A DNA stretch of 64,000 bases from Streptomyces canus (GCF_001514145.1 NZ_KQ948674.1:124001-188000); one strand, 5' to 3'. Positions 27,003-36,946 are shown, counted from the first letter of the stretch. Made by a program: numbers and translations. Notes: a model not told the origin generated them from the letters alone.

Positions 27003-29861
27003 ATGGGGGAAGCGGTCGGCGGCAAGAGCCCCGTGGCGCAATGGGAGGCCATCGACGACGCGCACTCCCTTTCAACGCCGCCCGACAGGATCGCTCCGCC
27101 GCTGGTGACCACCGCCCCGCTACAGCTCAACATCCACGAGCTCGGGTGGGACAACTTCGAAAAACTGGTCACCGAGATCGTGCGCAAGGTCGAAGGCCGT
27201 GAGGCCCGACGCCACGGCCGCCCGGGCCAGTCGCAAGAGGGCATCGACATCGTCGGCTTCCATCCCGATGCCCCGACCCGCGTCTACCAGGCGAAGAACT
27301 ACGCGAGGTTCACCGCCGGCGTTCTTCAGCGGGCGGTGGAGAAGTACGCCTCGGGCAGCCGACCCTACGATGCCCGCGAACTGGTCATCGCCACGTCCGA
27401 CGACACCAGCGACACGGAACTGCTCCGTGTGCTCTCGGAATTGAGGAAGAAGCACGCCGACCTGTCGATCGACCTGTGGGGGCGCCAAGAGCTCTCGGAC
27501 ATGCTCTACGACCACCCGCGCACCGTGACGAAGTTCTTCGGCCCTGCATCAGCCGACGCCTTCTGCCGACCAGCCGCCTCCACCGGGCAGACCCCCGAGG
27601 CCCTGGAGCAGCTTGCCGCAGCAGGCATGGAACGCATGGTGGCCCGCTGGATCGCCGCCGGAACCGAACCCGCGACCGCGGTCAAGTGCGCCCAGGACCC
27701 CTCCCTGGGCGATCCCCACCAGCGGTGGAACGACATCCCGCCGACCGGCCTCACCGTGATCGAAGGGGACTTCGGCTCGGGCAAGTCGCTGGCCGTGGAG
27801 CGCCTGCACGCCGCCGACATCGCCGCCGCCCGAAAGGATCCCGCAGCCCCGATCCCGGTATTCCTGTCCGCGAGGGACGTACGCGCCGACCTCGGACGCG
27901 CCGTCAGAGAAGCCGCGGCCCTTGTTGGCACCCCGGCCGCCCGGCCGGTCCGGGCCGTACTGGACGGGCTGGACGAGCCAGGCCCGGAACGCTCCGAGGA
28001 CCTGCTGGCCCAGGCCCGGGCGCTGACCGCCATGCACCCGACCTGGAGCATCATCGCCTCCGCCCGTCCCGGCCTCCGCCTCACCGACAAGGAGCAGCGC
28101 ATCTGCGAGCCGCTGTCACCGGAGGCCGTGGACGCCCTGGTCGAGCGGCTGGGAGGACATCCGGGAGCACTCGACGGCGTCTCCGCCGAGGTACGACAAG
28201 CCCTGCGGCGCCCCCTGTTCACGGTCATCGGGGCGGCCCTGCAGCGCGAGGACCGCCGCCTTCCAGGCCGGCCACTGGCGTTCCTGGAGGCGCTCGCCGA
28301 GCGCGGCATCCGTCTGTCCGGCAGGCCTGAGTCACACGCCCGGCGGCTGCTGACCCGCCTCGCCGCAGCGACCGTCGCAGGCGGCGGCCGGGCAGCCGCA
28401 GCCCAGTTGGGCGACACCGGCGACACCGACACCGTACTCGCCACGCGCCTGGTCGTCCTGCGCGGACGTACGCTGCAGTTCGCCCTCCCCGTCCTGGAGC
28501 AGTACTTCGCCGGACAAGCAGTCCTGGCCGGCCTGCTCCCGGACACCGTCCTGACCGACCCCCACCTCACGGCCCTGTGGCGGGGCGGGCTCGCCCTCGC
28601 CATCGCCGCGGGCGACTGGGACCAGGGCACCGATCTCGTTGAGCGACTCGCCGCGAGACAGCCCGGCGCCGCCGCCTGGATCGTCCACCACGCCGTCCCC
28701 GGGCACTCCGACCTCACGGACGACGCCGGCACGACGGCACCCTTCCTGCCCGACACCGAGGTGACCCGCCGCATGCAGCAGGCATTGGACACCTGGACGG
28801 CGCGCCTGGCACCCGCCTCCCGCCTGCTGTACGGGCCCTACCAAGGCCCACTGACCATCGACGCCCGCCTGGACGGCGGCCGACTCAGCGCGCACCTGCT
28901 GCGCCGTGACGGCGACGACACCCCCGCGCTGCGCATTCCCGCCGAGCACCGCTGGATCGAAGCAGACCGCCGGCACCGGCCCCTGCAGGGCTGGCACGGG
29001 CCGGTGGCGGCCGACCACGGAGCCTGGCCCTGGCACTGGGCCCTCGACGTCATCGCCGACCGGCTCACCGGCCTCTGCTCCTTTCAGGAGTTCGCCCTTC
29101 CCGACAGCCGACCGCACACCGCCGAGCGCCTCTGGCTGACCGCCAAGACACTGCTCGACCGCCACAACCACGACCACGCCCCGCTGCCCGCCGACGACGT
29201 TCTCACGGCAATCCGTTCCGCCCTGGGCAAGCACCCCAACGCCGTGAGGATCGGCTACAACAACCGGCTCCGCACCAACCCCGCCGAACTCCGCCACCTT
29301 CAGCACACCCTGGAACAGGGCACGGGGATGAGCAGCGACGGCATGCTCCACCGCCCCTACGCAGAACCCGATGCCGACGAAGGGATGTGGATCTGGGGCG
29401 ACTACTCACCCCAGCAACTCCACCGACTCGCCCAACAGGTACTCACGGCCGCGTTCGAGATCTACACCGCCCTCGTGACCACGTGGTTTCCCACCCTGCA
29501 CGACACCCTTGGACTCACCGCCAGGCCAATACGGATCGCCGGCTCCCTCTACACGCACGGCGCCGACGAGACGCCGGCGCTCGTCCTGCGCCTGGCCACC
29601 CGCGCCCCCGGCGCGGACCCCGTTGATCTTCGCCTGTACGCAGGAGGCAACTCCGGCATCAACCCCGATGACTTGCTACCCGTCCCCGAGGAACCGACCA
29701 CGGCTACGGGCTGGGCAAGGCCCCGCACTACCGATGCGCCCATCTCCCACCCCGAGCTCTACGGAGACACCCCAGCCATCGACTACGCCTACCTCTGGCT
29801 CCAGGACGACCTCGCCCGTCTCCACCTCGCAAAAGCGCCGCAGTCGCCCGGAGGACTCTGA
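27003..29861 (+). CDS. restriction-nuclease/NTPase fusion, probable defence protein
   Basis: This 952-residue protein starts at ATG 27003, preceded by GAGAGGTGACC. Residues about 43-130 form a Mrr-like nuclease fold with D50, EGID (79-82) and QAKNY (96-100). A NACHT/STAND-type NTPase follows, with Walker A GDFGSGKS (256-263) and an acidic Walker B LDGLDE near 320-325. The last 500 residues are unassigned and could be a sensor. Nuclease-NTPase fusions of this layout include Avs and NLR-like anti-phage proteins that cut DNA on sensing a phage product. It faces away from promoter copy 3. Specific type is not assigned. Confidence 0.78.
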   Translation: MGEAVGGKSPVAQWEAIDDAHSLSTPPDRIAPPLVTTAPLQLNIHELGWDNFEKLVTEIVRKVEGREARRHGRPGQSQEGIDIVGFHPDAPTRVYQAKNYARFTAGVLQRAVEKYASGSRPYDARELVIATSDDTSDTELLRVLSELRKKHADLSIDLWGRQELSDMLYDHPRTVTKFFGPASADAFCRPAASTGQTPEALEQLAAAGMERMVARWIAAGTEPATAVKCAQDPSLGDPHQRWNDIPPTGLTVIEGDFGSGKSLAVERLHAADIAAARKDPAAPIPVFLSARDVRADLGRAVREAAALVGTPAARPVRAVLDGLDEPGPERSEDLLAQARALTAMHPTWSIIASARPGLRLTDKEQRICEPLSPEAVDALVERLGGHPGALDGVSAEVRQALRRPLFTVIGAALQREDRRLPGRPLAFLEALAERGIRLSGRPESHARRLLTRLAAATVAGGGRAAAAQLGDTGDTDTVLATRLVVLRGRTLQFALPVLEQYFAGQAVLAGLLPDTVLTDPHLTALWRGGLALAIAAGDWDQGTDLVERLAARQPGAAAWIVHHAVPGHSDLTDDAGTTAPFLPDTEVTRRMQQALDTWTARLAPASRLLYGPYQGPLTIDARLDGGRLSAHLLRRDGDDTPALRIPAEHRWIEADRRHRPLQGWHGPVAADHGAWPWHWALDVIADRLTGLCSFQEFALPDSRPHTAERLWLTAKTLLDRHNHDHAPLPADDVLTAIRSALGKHPNAVRIGYNNRLRTNPAELRHLQHTLEQGTGMSSDGMLHRPYAEPDADEGMWIWGDYSPQQLHRLAQQVLTAAFEIYTALVTTWFPTLHDTLGLTARPIRIAGSLYTHGADETPALVLRLATRAPGADPVDLRLYAGGNSGINPDDLLPVPEEPTTATGWARPRTTDAPISHPELYGDTPAIDYAYLWLQDDLARLHLAKAPQSPGGL

Positions 29862-30089
29862 GCCTGCCGGACAGGCCATGCCAGCCCGTCATGAAGCATC
29901 ACGGCCCATCCGCCGGACGACGGCTGGTAGCCTCCGGGTGGCTAGACGCGTACTGCCGCCCACGCCAGCTCCCACGCAGCAGGCGAAAACGGGTCAAGGT
30001 CCCAGCGGGCCCGCGCCTCCCGAAGTCCATCGTGTATCGAGCGACAGGGCGGTCGAGCGTGGGCGGAACCGCCGGAAGCCGAGACCACG

Positions 30090-30878
30090 ATGCCCAAGTT
30101 CCAGAACCGATTCGCCGGCGTTGCGCGTCAGATCCAGGCCACTGCCGACATCAGGTACACCGACGCCCTGAAGCTGTTCGAACTCGACCGCGACGAACTG
30201 GTCCTGGCCGAGGCGCTGCGCACGGCCGGACTCGGGGATGCCGCCGCCGTCCTGACCGGCGTCACGTTCGTCTGCGCGGAGAGCACCGCCTGGTACGACG
30301 CCTTCGGCGAGGTCGAGAGCCTCTACTACGAGACCGACCCACACAAGGTCAAGCGGGTAGGCGAGGCGTGCAGGGGGGCGGCGGAGGCGGTGATGCGCCG
30401 AGCGGGCTTCCCGGAGGTCGACTTCGAACCGGAGGCGGAGGTCCTTCACGCTGCGTTCCTCGCGCTGTGCCAGGCGGGAACCGTCTCGGACGGGGAAGCG
30501 CTGGCACGTGCCGCGCTCGGCGTGTTCGACCGAGAACCCCTGATGTGCTCCGACATCGTCCGGTCCAGGGGCCGTCGCCCCTTCACATACCAGACCGCGA
30601 GTGAGCTGACCGGCCCCGATACGGCGTCAGCACTCGCAGCCCGGAAGGCTGCTCGTGCCATGGCCGCTGCGTCTCGGGTCAAGAAGAGCGCCGATGAGGA
30701 GTGGTACGAGGCTGCCCAGTTGATGGTGGCCGCGGCGTGGTACGCGAGCGTGGCCGCCGGCCGGCCGCCGCTGCACAACCTTCCGGCGTTCCAGGACTTC
30801 TACCGAGGGGAGATGGACGGCCCTGTCGACGACTTCCCGGACCCGATCCGACGCGGTGAGGCACCGGGTCCCCGCTAG
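30090..30878 (+). CDS. hypothetical protein, 262 aa
   Basis: ATG 30090 follows GGAAGCCGAGAC. The product is mostly helical and Ala-rich, with a segment SADEEWYEAAQLMVAAAWYA and a polar C-terminus. It has no membrane segment. It lies 228 bases downstream of the nuclease-NTPase gene on the same strand, and any link is unproven. The family is unknown. Confidence 0.6.
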   Translation: MPKFQNRFAGVARQIQATADIRYTDALKLFELDRDELVLAEALRTAGLGDAAAVLTGVTFVCAESTAWYDAFGEVESLYYETDPHKVKRVGEACRGAAEAVMRRAGFPEVDFEPEAEVLHAAFLALCQAGTVSDGEALARAALGVFDREPLMCSDIVRSRGRRPFTYQTASELTGPDTASALAARKAARAMAAASRVKKSADEEWYEAAQLMVAAAWYASVAAGRPPLHNLPAFQDFYRGEMDGPVDDFPDPIRRGEAPGPR

Positions 30879-31029
30879 GAATCCGAGGAAGCCGCACCAC
30901 ACCGTGAGGGGATCCACGTGGGTGGGAGCGCCGCTCTGCCCATTTGGCCGCCGTGTTCAGCTGACCAGGCGGAGGCGTTGCTGGAGCCGACACGCCCCGT
31001 AGCCGCCCGGCCTGAAGTGTCCGTCGGCA

Positions 31030-32811
31030 TCAGACCGTGGTGGCTGGGGCGGGGGACGGGACTTGGAGGCGGTCGAGGAGCTGACCGTAGGTCATCATTT
31101 CGTCTGCGGGGCCGTAGTCGAGAGCCTCGAGCAGGGCCTTCCAGCGTTCCGGCTGAGTGCCGCACTGGGCCAGCAGGTGGGGGAGCGCGATGTTGGGCTC
31201 GGTGCGGGTGAGGACTTCGTCGGCGGGCAGTTGGCGTAGGTGGTGAAGCGTGTGGTGGCGGGATTCGAGGATCGCCCGGTACACCTCGCGGTCCGTCCAC
31301 AGGCCGTCGGTCTCGGGCGCGTCCAGCCAGGACTGCAGTACGGCGCCCGGGTCGGGGTGGCTGTCGAGTTCCTCGTCGGTCAGCAGGCGCAGCACGGCCT
31401 CGGTGTCGTCGGCCGGGGCGAGCGCGGCCGCGGCCGTGTGCAGCCAGTCGGGGACGTCGTTCTGGTGGCCGATCCAGGAGAGTTCGAGCGGGTGCAGCGC
31501 AGGAAGGGTGTCGGTGACCGCGGTGCGTGGTGTGTGCGGGTTGCCGGCCAGGGCGAGCAGCGCGGCGACCCGTCGGTGCTGGTAGTTCCTTTCCAGGAGG
31601 CGGACCGGTGTGAGCAGGTCGGTGCCTTCGGTGACGCGGGCCAGGCGGGGGCTGGGCGGGCTGGAGACGACGGTCGGCTGGTCCACTGAGGTGAGGAGTG
31701 CGCACGCCTTGGCCAGGTGGGTGGCGTTGACGCTGAGCCGGGCGAGGTCCTCGGCCACCGGGAGGACCGTGTGCCGGGCGTTGTCGTTGCGGGACCGGGT
31801 GAGCAGGCGTCCGCGGCGCACGCATTCGTCGACTGCCGCGTGCAGCTGCTCGGCTGCGATGTCGACGAGGCCGGGGTTGTTGCCGACTCGTTCCGCGATG
31901 CGGTGGAGCCGGTGGCGGGCGGTCACGCTCGGCTTGGGCAGGCCGGCCATCTCCGGCAGACACAGCGCGGGCAGACAGGCCCGCAGCAGGGCTGTGTCGA
32001 GTGCCGGCCCGGGTTCCGGCTGTTCGACCGGAGCGTCTTCTGCACCTCGGAGGTGGTCGCCGCCCGACGTCATCAGGCGGTTGCGGCGGGCCTCCACCTC
32101 GGCGTGGTCCAGCAGGAGGTGCTGGACGGCCGTGCCGAGCGTGGGGTGTTTGACCAGAGCGGGCCACCGCTCGGGACAGGTCGAGAGGATGCGCCAGGGG
32201 GCACCTTCGCCGAAATCGTGGGGTAGCCCCAGGTCAGGGCGTTCCAGGATCTTCCAGCCCTCGTGCCGGCCGGGGTTTTGCAGGAGACGGGCGAACGGGG
32301 TGAGGGCGTACTCCAGCACCGCGTCAAGGAGGGCGGGTGGCACGGGCGGGAACGGCTCGGCATCCGGGCGGTAGCGGTGGGGATTCCACTCGGTGACAAC
32401 ACGTTCAAGATCGGTGTCCTGGAAGTGGCAGAGCAGCTCGATCGCACGGTCGATCTGGTCAGCGTGGCGGGCCAGGCCGATGACCAGCTCGGGTGTCGGG
32501 CGGTGTGTGCTCAGGATCGCCGGCAGATCGGCAGCAGTGACCACGCCCTGGCCGGCGAGGTCGGCGAGTTGCTTGTCCTCAGCCTGGTGAAGGAGCTGGC
32601 GGCGCAGGGCGGGGTCGGCCGCGCGTCGCAGCAGAACGGGCAGCGCCTCGGCGAAGGCCTTCTTGCGCCACTCCTCCCCGCGGCTGTCCACGCCGTAGGG
32701 GGCGCGAGCGGGCGTGCACAGCGCCTCGATCACTGAGGGCAGCGCTTGGTCCGGCAGCTCCTCGGTGACGGCAAGCTGCTGCCACAGCGAGAACGTCCGA
32801 ACGTTCACCAT
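31030..32811 (-). CDS. large helical hypothetical protein, 593 aa
   Basis: ATG 32811 follows GGGAGGGG. The protein is built almost wholly of short helices with Leu and Arg periodicity (PVRLLERNYQHRRVAALLAL; TPRTAVTDTLPALHP), resembling HEAT-like repeats. No catalytic motif is visible. It is divergent from the CoiA-like gene. The function is unknown; it may be a scaffold or sensor. Confidence 0.65.
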   Translation of the reverse strand: MVNVRTFSLWQQLAVTEELPDQALPSVIEALCTPARAPYGVDSRGEEWRKKAFAEALPVLLRRAADPALRRQLLHQAEDKQLADLAGQGVVTAADLPAILSTHRPTPELVIGLARHADQIDRAIELLCHFQDTDLERVVTEWNPHRYRPDAEPFPPVPPALLDAVLEYALTPFARLLQNPGRHEGWKILERPDLGLPHDFGEGAPWRILSTCPERWPALVKHPTLGTAVQHLLLDHAEVEARRNRLMTSGGDHLRGAEDAPVEQPEPGPALDTALLRACLPALCLPEMAGLPKPSVTARHRLHRIAERVGNNPGLVDIAAEQLHAAVDECVRRGRLLTRSRNDNARHTVLPVAEDLARLSVNATHLAKACALLTSVDQPTVVSSPPSPRLARVTEGTDLLTPVRLLERNYQHRRVAALLALAGNPHTPRTAVTDTLPALHPLELSWIGHQNDVPDWLHTAAAALAPADDTEAVLRLLTDEELDSHPDPGAVLQSWLDAPETDGLWTDREVYRAILESRHHTLHHLRQLPADEVLTRTEPNIALPHLLAQCGTQPERWKALLEALDYGPADEMMTYGQLLDRLQVPSPAPATTV

Positions 32812-32995
32812 GCTCGACCCCTCCCAGGATGCGACCCCGTGTGACCGGCTGGTCACGGCATTGCCTGAGGCGACGGTACGCGGCGCAGGTCGCCCACCGG
32901 TCCGGAACGGTGTAATACGCCGTCAAATGGCGCCGGGAGGCCGTCTCTTCGGTCGCCCGCCGAGGGGAACAGGGCTACTGGCAGGATGAGTTGGA

Positions 32996-34666
32996 GTGAA
33001 AGGCGGGGAGTTCTTGCGGGACGACAGGCGGCAGATTCAGACGGCAGTGCTGGGCAGCGCGGACTCCGATGAGCCGCTGATGCTGCCGCTCGAGGCGATC
33101 GAAGTGGATGCCTTCCGGCGCATTCACGAACACGACACCTTCTGGTGCGGACTGCTGCTCGGGGGCTGCGGCGGCCAGTTGACCACCAAGCTTTACACGG
33201 ACCGCGCCTGTCACTTCGCGCACCACCCAGACCCGGACGGCCGACCCCACGCCTGCCGGCGCCGCGCCCGCGGCGTGAACAGCGCCGACCACCTGTATGT
33301 GAAGTCCGCAGCCGCCGCCTGGCTGCGCGACCGCGGCGAACAGGCCCGCTTCGACTTCACCCAGCCCGATGGCGCACCGGTCGGCTCCGTCGTGGACATC
33401 CGCTTCAAGAACCGCGGACTGCGGGTGCACCTGGATGAGACGGTGCCCCCGGTGTGGGACGGAGAGTACGAGCCGGTGCTGGCTGTGTCGGTGCCGGTGG
33501 ACGGCGCCACCCTGGCCCACCGCTGGTACGTCCACCGCATCCGTCTGGACAGCGAAGGCACCACCCGCCAGGTCCGTATCGGAACCGAGGCCTTCGCCAG
33601 GGAGATCGAGTGGTACGGCCTGGGCCAGTGCGAAGTGACGGAGCGAGGGCTGTCGACGCCGGCGGTCGAGCGGATCGTGCAGTCCCGCACGACGCCTCCT
33701 CCCACGCGGTGGTCTCCGAGCAGACCCCGGAAGGGGCCAGACGCCGATGCCCGGGCCCGGGGACTGATGCGCCGGTTGGCCGATGCCCTGAAGGTCGACT
33801 CCGTCATCATGGTGCGCCGAGTGTGCCGCGAGATCGCCGAACTGACAGGAGTGAGCGAGGAAGTACACCGGGAACTGGCGACCGCGGTTGAAGAGGCCCA
33901 GCGCTGGCTGGATGAACAGGCCGAAGCCCGCCATGACCTGTTCGCCCGCCTGGACCAGGCGGCGACCGAGGAGGACGCCAAGCAGGTGCGGGATCTCCTG
34001 ATCCTCGTCAACGCGACCGCCGCAGCTGACCGTACCGAGGCCGAGGACGCCATCGTGGAGAAGGCCACCGAGTTCTTCGCCGGCCTCGCCCACGCCGCCC
34101 ATGAGCAGATCGAGGCGGAGGCCGCAGCCGAGCGAGCCGCGGGGGAGGCTGCTGCCCGCGTGCGTAGCACTCTCAAGAGCCTACGCCGCCATGATGCCTA
34201 CACGTACGACCTGCGCCCTCAAGTGGAGATTCTCCTGCGGTCGGCGGCAGCGTCGGGTGACCGGCTAACCGCCCGCCAGGCGGCAGAAGTTGACGTCTGG
34301 AAGAAGCGCGCGGCCGACGGAGTCCCTCCCAGACCGCTGTACAAGCAGGTGGCCCGACGGTACTGGATCCAACGCAGCTGTCCCCGCTGCCAAGCCGGGA
34401 AGGGCAAGGACTGCGTGTTCGCCGAGGGGACCAACGCCGGCACGGTACGCGAGTTCCCCCACGATGAGCGGCTGCAGCCGATCGTGGACGAACGGAAGGC
34501 CAGGGAGAAGGCGATTCCGCGCCCGTGGCGCGTGTACGACATCACCTGCCCAGATTGCGGCCGGGGTTACAACGCGCCTTGCAAGAGCCCGTCCGGCCCG
34601 CACCGTTCCCGCGTCGAATTGGCCAAGGAGTACACCCGTCTCCGCAAACCCCCGCCGAAGAGGTAG
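32996..34666 (+). CDS. CoiA-like nuclease with C-terminal zinc fingers
   Basis: The N-terminal part matches the CoiA pattern: CGGQLTTKLYTDRACHFAHH, then SADHLYVKSAAAAWLRD, then GSVVDIRF as the likely metal-binding strand. CoiA proteins pair a zinc site with a restriction-type nuclease fold. A long coiled-coil region follows, and then two fingers, CPRCQAGKGKDC...H and CPDCGRGYNAPC...H, like the one at 3317-4057. The GTG at 32996 follows GGATGAGTTGGA; TTG 33014 is an alternative start. The role is probably DNA processing or defence, by inference. Confidence 0.6.
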   Translation: MKGGEFLRDDRRQIQTAVLGSADSDEPLMLPLEAIEVDAFRRIHEHDTFWCGLLLGGCGGQLTTKLYTDRACHFAHHPDPDGRPHACRRRARGVNSADHLYVKSAAAAWLRDRGEQARFDFTQPDGAPVGSVVDIRFKNRGLRVHLDETVPPVWDGEYEPVLAVSVPVDGATLAHRWYVHRIRLDSEGTTRQVRIGTEAFAREIEWYGLGQCEVTERGLSTPAVERIVQSRTTPPPTRWSPSRPRKGPDADARARGLMRRLADALKVDSVIMVRRVCREIAELTGVSEEVHRELATAVEEAQRWLDEQAEARHDLFARLDQAATEEDAKQVRDLLILVNATAAADRTEAEDAIVEKATEFFAGLAHAAHEQIEAEAAAERAAGEAAARVRSTLKSLRRHDAYTYDLRPQVEILLRSAAASGDRLTARQAAEVDVWKKRAADGVPPRPLYKQVARRYWIQRSCPRCQAGKGKDCVFAEGTNAGTVREFPHDERLQPIVDERKAREKAIPRPWRVYDITCPDCGRGYNAPCKSPSGPHRSRVELAKEYTRLRKPPPKR

Positions 34667-34805
34667 GCAGAGACCAAGGCTTCCGAACCGGGGAGCCGTC
34701 TCGGACGAGCTCGTTGAGATGCGTCCAGGGGGCCGTGACGTCGCGAGCTCGCCTCGCGCGACGGTCTTGGCCGGCCCCGGTCCCGGATCGAGCACGGCCC
34801 GGGGG

Positions 34806-35174
34806 TCAGGTCTCGCCGCGGGACCGGGCGGCACTGATGGCCAGCTCGGTCTCCGTGCGGACGAGGAGCTCCAGGGCGGCCGTTGTGCGAGGGGCTTGCT
34901 CACGAACGGCACCCGACAGACGGAGGTGAGCGGCCAAACGCACGTCGCTCAGCGCGGCTTCCGAAACAGTCAGGCCGTACACCGCGGCCGGGTCCGCGAA
35001 GTTCGTCAGGCGCCACAGCTCTTCGGCGGTCAGAGGACCGCCCTGCGTGGCGGCGTCGAACGAGGCCTGCACGTCCGGTGGCGGCTTGTCAGGATCGTCC
35101 AGGATCGTCTGGAGCACGAGGCGCAGATCGTCGGGGTCCACGCGAACCGACTCGTTGAAGTCGAGGTGGAGCAT
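34806..35174 (-). CDS. hypothetical protein, 122 aa
   Basis: ATG 35174 follows GAAGGAAGG. A beta-rich N-terminus (MLHLDFNESVRVDPDDLRL) is followed by helices. It lies in the minus-strand block downstream of promoter copy 4. The family is unknown. Confidence 0.6.
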   Translation of the reverse strand: MLHLDFNESVRVDPDDLRLVLQTILDDPDKPPPDVQASFDAATQGGPLTAEELWRLTNFADPAAVYGLTVSEAALSDVRLAAHLRLSGAVREQAPRTTAALELLVRTETELAISAARSRGET

Positions 35175-35458
35175 CAAGGCCTTCCTTCATGAAGCCGGGT
35201 CCGGGACGAGGAACGGACGTCGTGAGTCCCGCACGCCCGTCCCCAGGTGAACGAGGAACCGCCGTGCCGGTCACCGGCCCCGCCGCTTGATCACTGCAGT
35301 GATGACGAAGGCCTGCTCAGCCCCATCAGCGCTTCCCACAGGAGGTCGCGGTGGACCTGCTGCGGAGGGTGCCCGGCGGGCAGGCCGCAGCTCCCCAACC
35401 CGTGGCCGGCGGGCCGCTGTGCCCATGCGCCGCAACGCGGGGGCTCAGTGTCGTCGAC
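35175..35458. other. intergenic stretch, no gene seen
   Basis: These 284 bases lie between two minus-strand genes. Frames here lack ribosome-binding sites and coding composition on both strands. Confidence 0.4.
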
Positions 35459-36073
35459 TCAGCGGTAGTCCATGGCGTGGTGGTGATGCGGGACGCCGTC
35501 GTGCCCACGCTCCAGATCACACGACCAGGGATCCCACTCGGATACGGGCGGGTGAACCTCCAGGGCGGGGCACAGGCGCTGGCGGTCGGCCCTCCTGAAC
35601 CTCAGGGCGAACCCGTAGCCCGAGACCAACGCGGGAGCTGGCTCGCAGCCGTAGCCAGCCTGCTGCAGCGCCCGCTCGCATACGGGGCCGATCTCGTGCG
35701 ACTCGAACGCCAGGCGGGCGACTCCACCGCTTGACCAGTCCTCGTTGGCCCGGACGAAGACCACCGCGTGCGGTTCGTCGCAGCCGAGGTGCTCCCCGAT
35801 CGCCTCGTCGAGGAGGTGATGGACGAAGTCGCCCTCGGCGTACGGCGCGTAGCCCGACCGGCGTGGTCGGCCCGACGTGGTAACCGCTGGCAGAGGGCTC
35901 CCGCTTTCGGTGACCGCCACGTCGTGCAGACGCGTGGGAGGTATGAAGCGGGGCGGGCCGCTCGTGCGTGCATCGACCACCGGGACACCCTGGTCGGTGC
36001 TCGGGCCGATGACACGTAGAAACGAGACCTCGCTTCGTCGGCAAGACCGGAACAACCGGCCGACTCTCGGCAT
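35459..36073 (-). CDS. hypothetical protein with His-rich tail, 204 aa
   Basis: ATG 36073 follows a strong GAAGGAGAG. The N-terminal 60 residues are basic and poorly ordered. The central part contains GDFVHHLLDEAIGEHLG and VVFVRANEDW, and the C-terminus ends with GHDGVPHHHHAM, a possible metal-binding tail. The family is unknown. Confidence 0.6.
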   Translation of the reverse strand: MPRVGRLFRSCRRSEVSFLRVIGPSTDQGVPVVDARTSGPPRFIPPTRLHDVAVTESGSPLPAVTTSGRPRRSGYAPYAEGDFVHHLLDEAIGEHLGCDEPHAVVFVRANEDWSSGGVARLAFESHEIGPVCERALQQAGYGCEPAPALVSGYGFALRFRRADRQRLCPALEVHPPVSEWDPWSCDLERGHDGVPHHHHAMDYR

Positions 36074-36091
36074 CGGCTTCTCTCCTTCTCA

Positions 36092-36446
36092 AGCCCGACC
36101 CGGCGCCGTGTACGTATGACGGGGACTCCAACCGCCACAGCCGACGTTGGCAGAGGTGCTCCCCGTGGGCCACGAGGAGCCTACCGGCCAGCGGCAGCCG
36201 CTCGGCGACTGCACCGCCACGACGGAAGCCCACGATCATCGCCATGCCGTCGCTGCCCAGGCGGGCGCGGACTGTGAGATCCGCATGGGGAGAGGGCGCG
36301 TACGGTGTGCGGCTGCCCCTCGGCAATGCGATGGCCCACGGCCAACGGGCCGGGAGCGCAGAAGGGCATGACCAGCTGGCTTCGGCCTCAGCGTCGTCTT
36401 CGTCTCCGAGGCTTGCAGAGATCGGGTCTTTTTGGACGGCAAGCAC
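36092..36446 (-). CDS. probable coding region with unresolved end
   Basis: From a GTG at 36446, 22 bases after the stop of the previous gene, one frame has good coding composition (DGMAMIVGFRRGGAVAERLP) as far as about 36100. It then runs on without a stop into the next gene, whose own start and ribosome-binding site are strong. The true end cannot be placed; a frame error near the end is possible. Confidence 0.3.
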
Positions 36447-36467
36447 GTCTGTTGGGGGCGAAGTCGC

Positions 36468-36749
36468 TTATTCCGCTGCGAATGTGGCGGTGAAGGTGTC
36501 GTGGCCGTCGGCAGGCCAGTCCCCGCCGGTCATGATGGAGAGGTGGACGTGGAAGAGAGGGCAGTGGACGTGCGCGGGGAAGCTGTCGGGAGGAACGTCG
36601 TCCGGTACCAAGATCATCAGCAACTCGCCGCACACGATGCAGTCGGTCTCCGCGTACCGAAGTTCGCCCGCCGTCCACTTGGGGTACCGCCGCTTCCAGG
36701 AGTGACCGCAACCCGTCGTGAAGCGCGTACCAATCACGGTCCGTCGCAT
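36468..36749 (-). CDS. small zinc-finger-like protein, 93 aa
   Basis: ATG 36749 follows GGAGGCAGGAG. The motif TGCGHSWKRR followed by TDCIVCGELL gives a CGH...CxxC site that may bind zinc. It is the first protein-coding gene after promoter copy 4 and the structured RNA. The family is unknown. Confidence 0.6.
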   Translation of the reverse strand: MRRTVIGTRFTTGCGHSWKRRYPKWTAGELRYAETDCIVCGELLMILVPDDVPPDSFPAHVHCPLFHVHLSIMTGGDWPADGHDTFTATFAAE

Positions 36750-36926
36750 GTCTCCTGCCTCCAATGGACTAGGTGGTTTCGCCTCGGAAGGTGTCGTGTG
36801 CTCCGGCCGGACCATCGGGCCCGGTGCCGTACCCTTCGCGGAGGCGGTGAACGTCAGGAGCCGTGAGTTTCCTTTGCGGCAGGTGTCCCGCAGTGGCTGA
36901 GTCGGCTCGACGCGTCAGCGGGCCCC

Positions 36927-36946
36927 GTGTCGTAGCGCTACAACAC
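36927..36946. promoter_or_regulatory. 20-base near-perfect palindrome, possible operator
   Basis: GTGTCGTAGCGCTACAACAC is symmetric except for one pair. It lies about 180 bases upstream of ATG 36749 and downstream of the structured RNA, where a repressor could control the protein-coding part. The cognate regulator is unknown. Confidence 0.45.

Noticed and set aside
35517..36446. 309-residue minus-strand gene
   Set aside because: Only the first third has coding character; the remainder overlaps a gene with a strong start at 36073.
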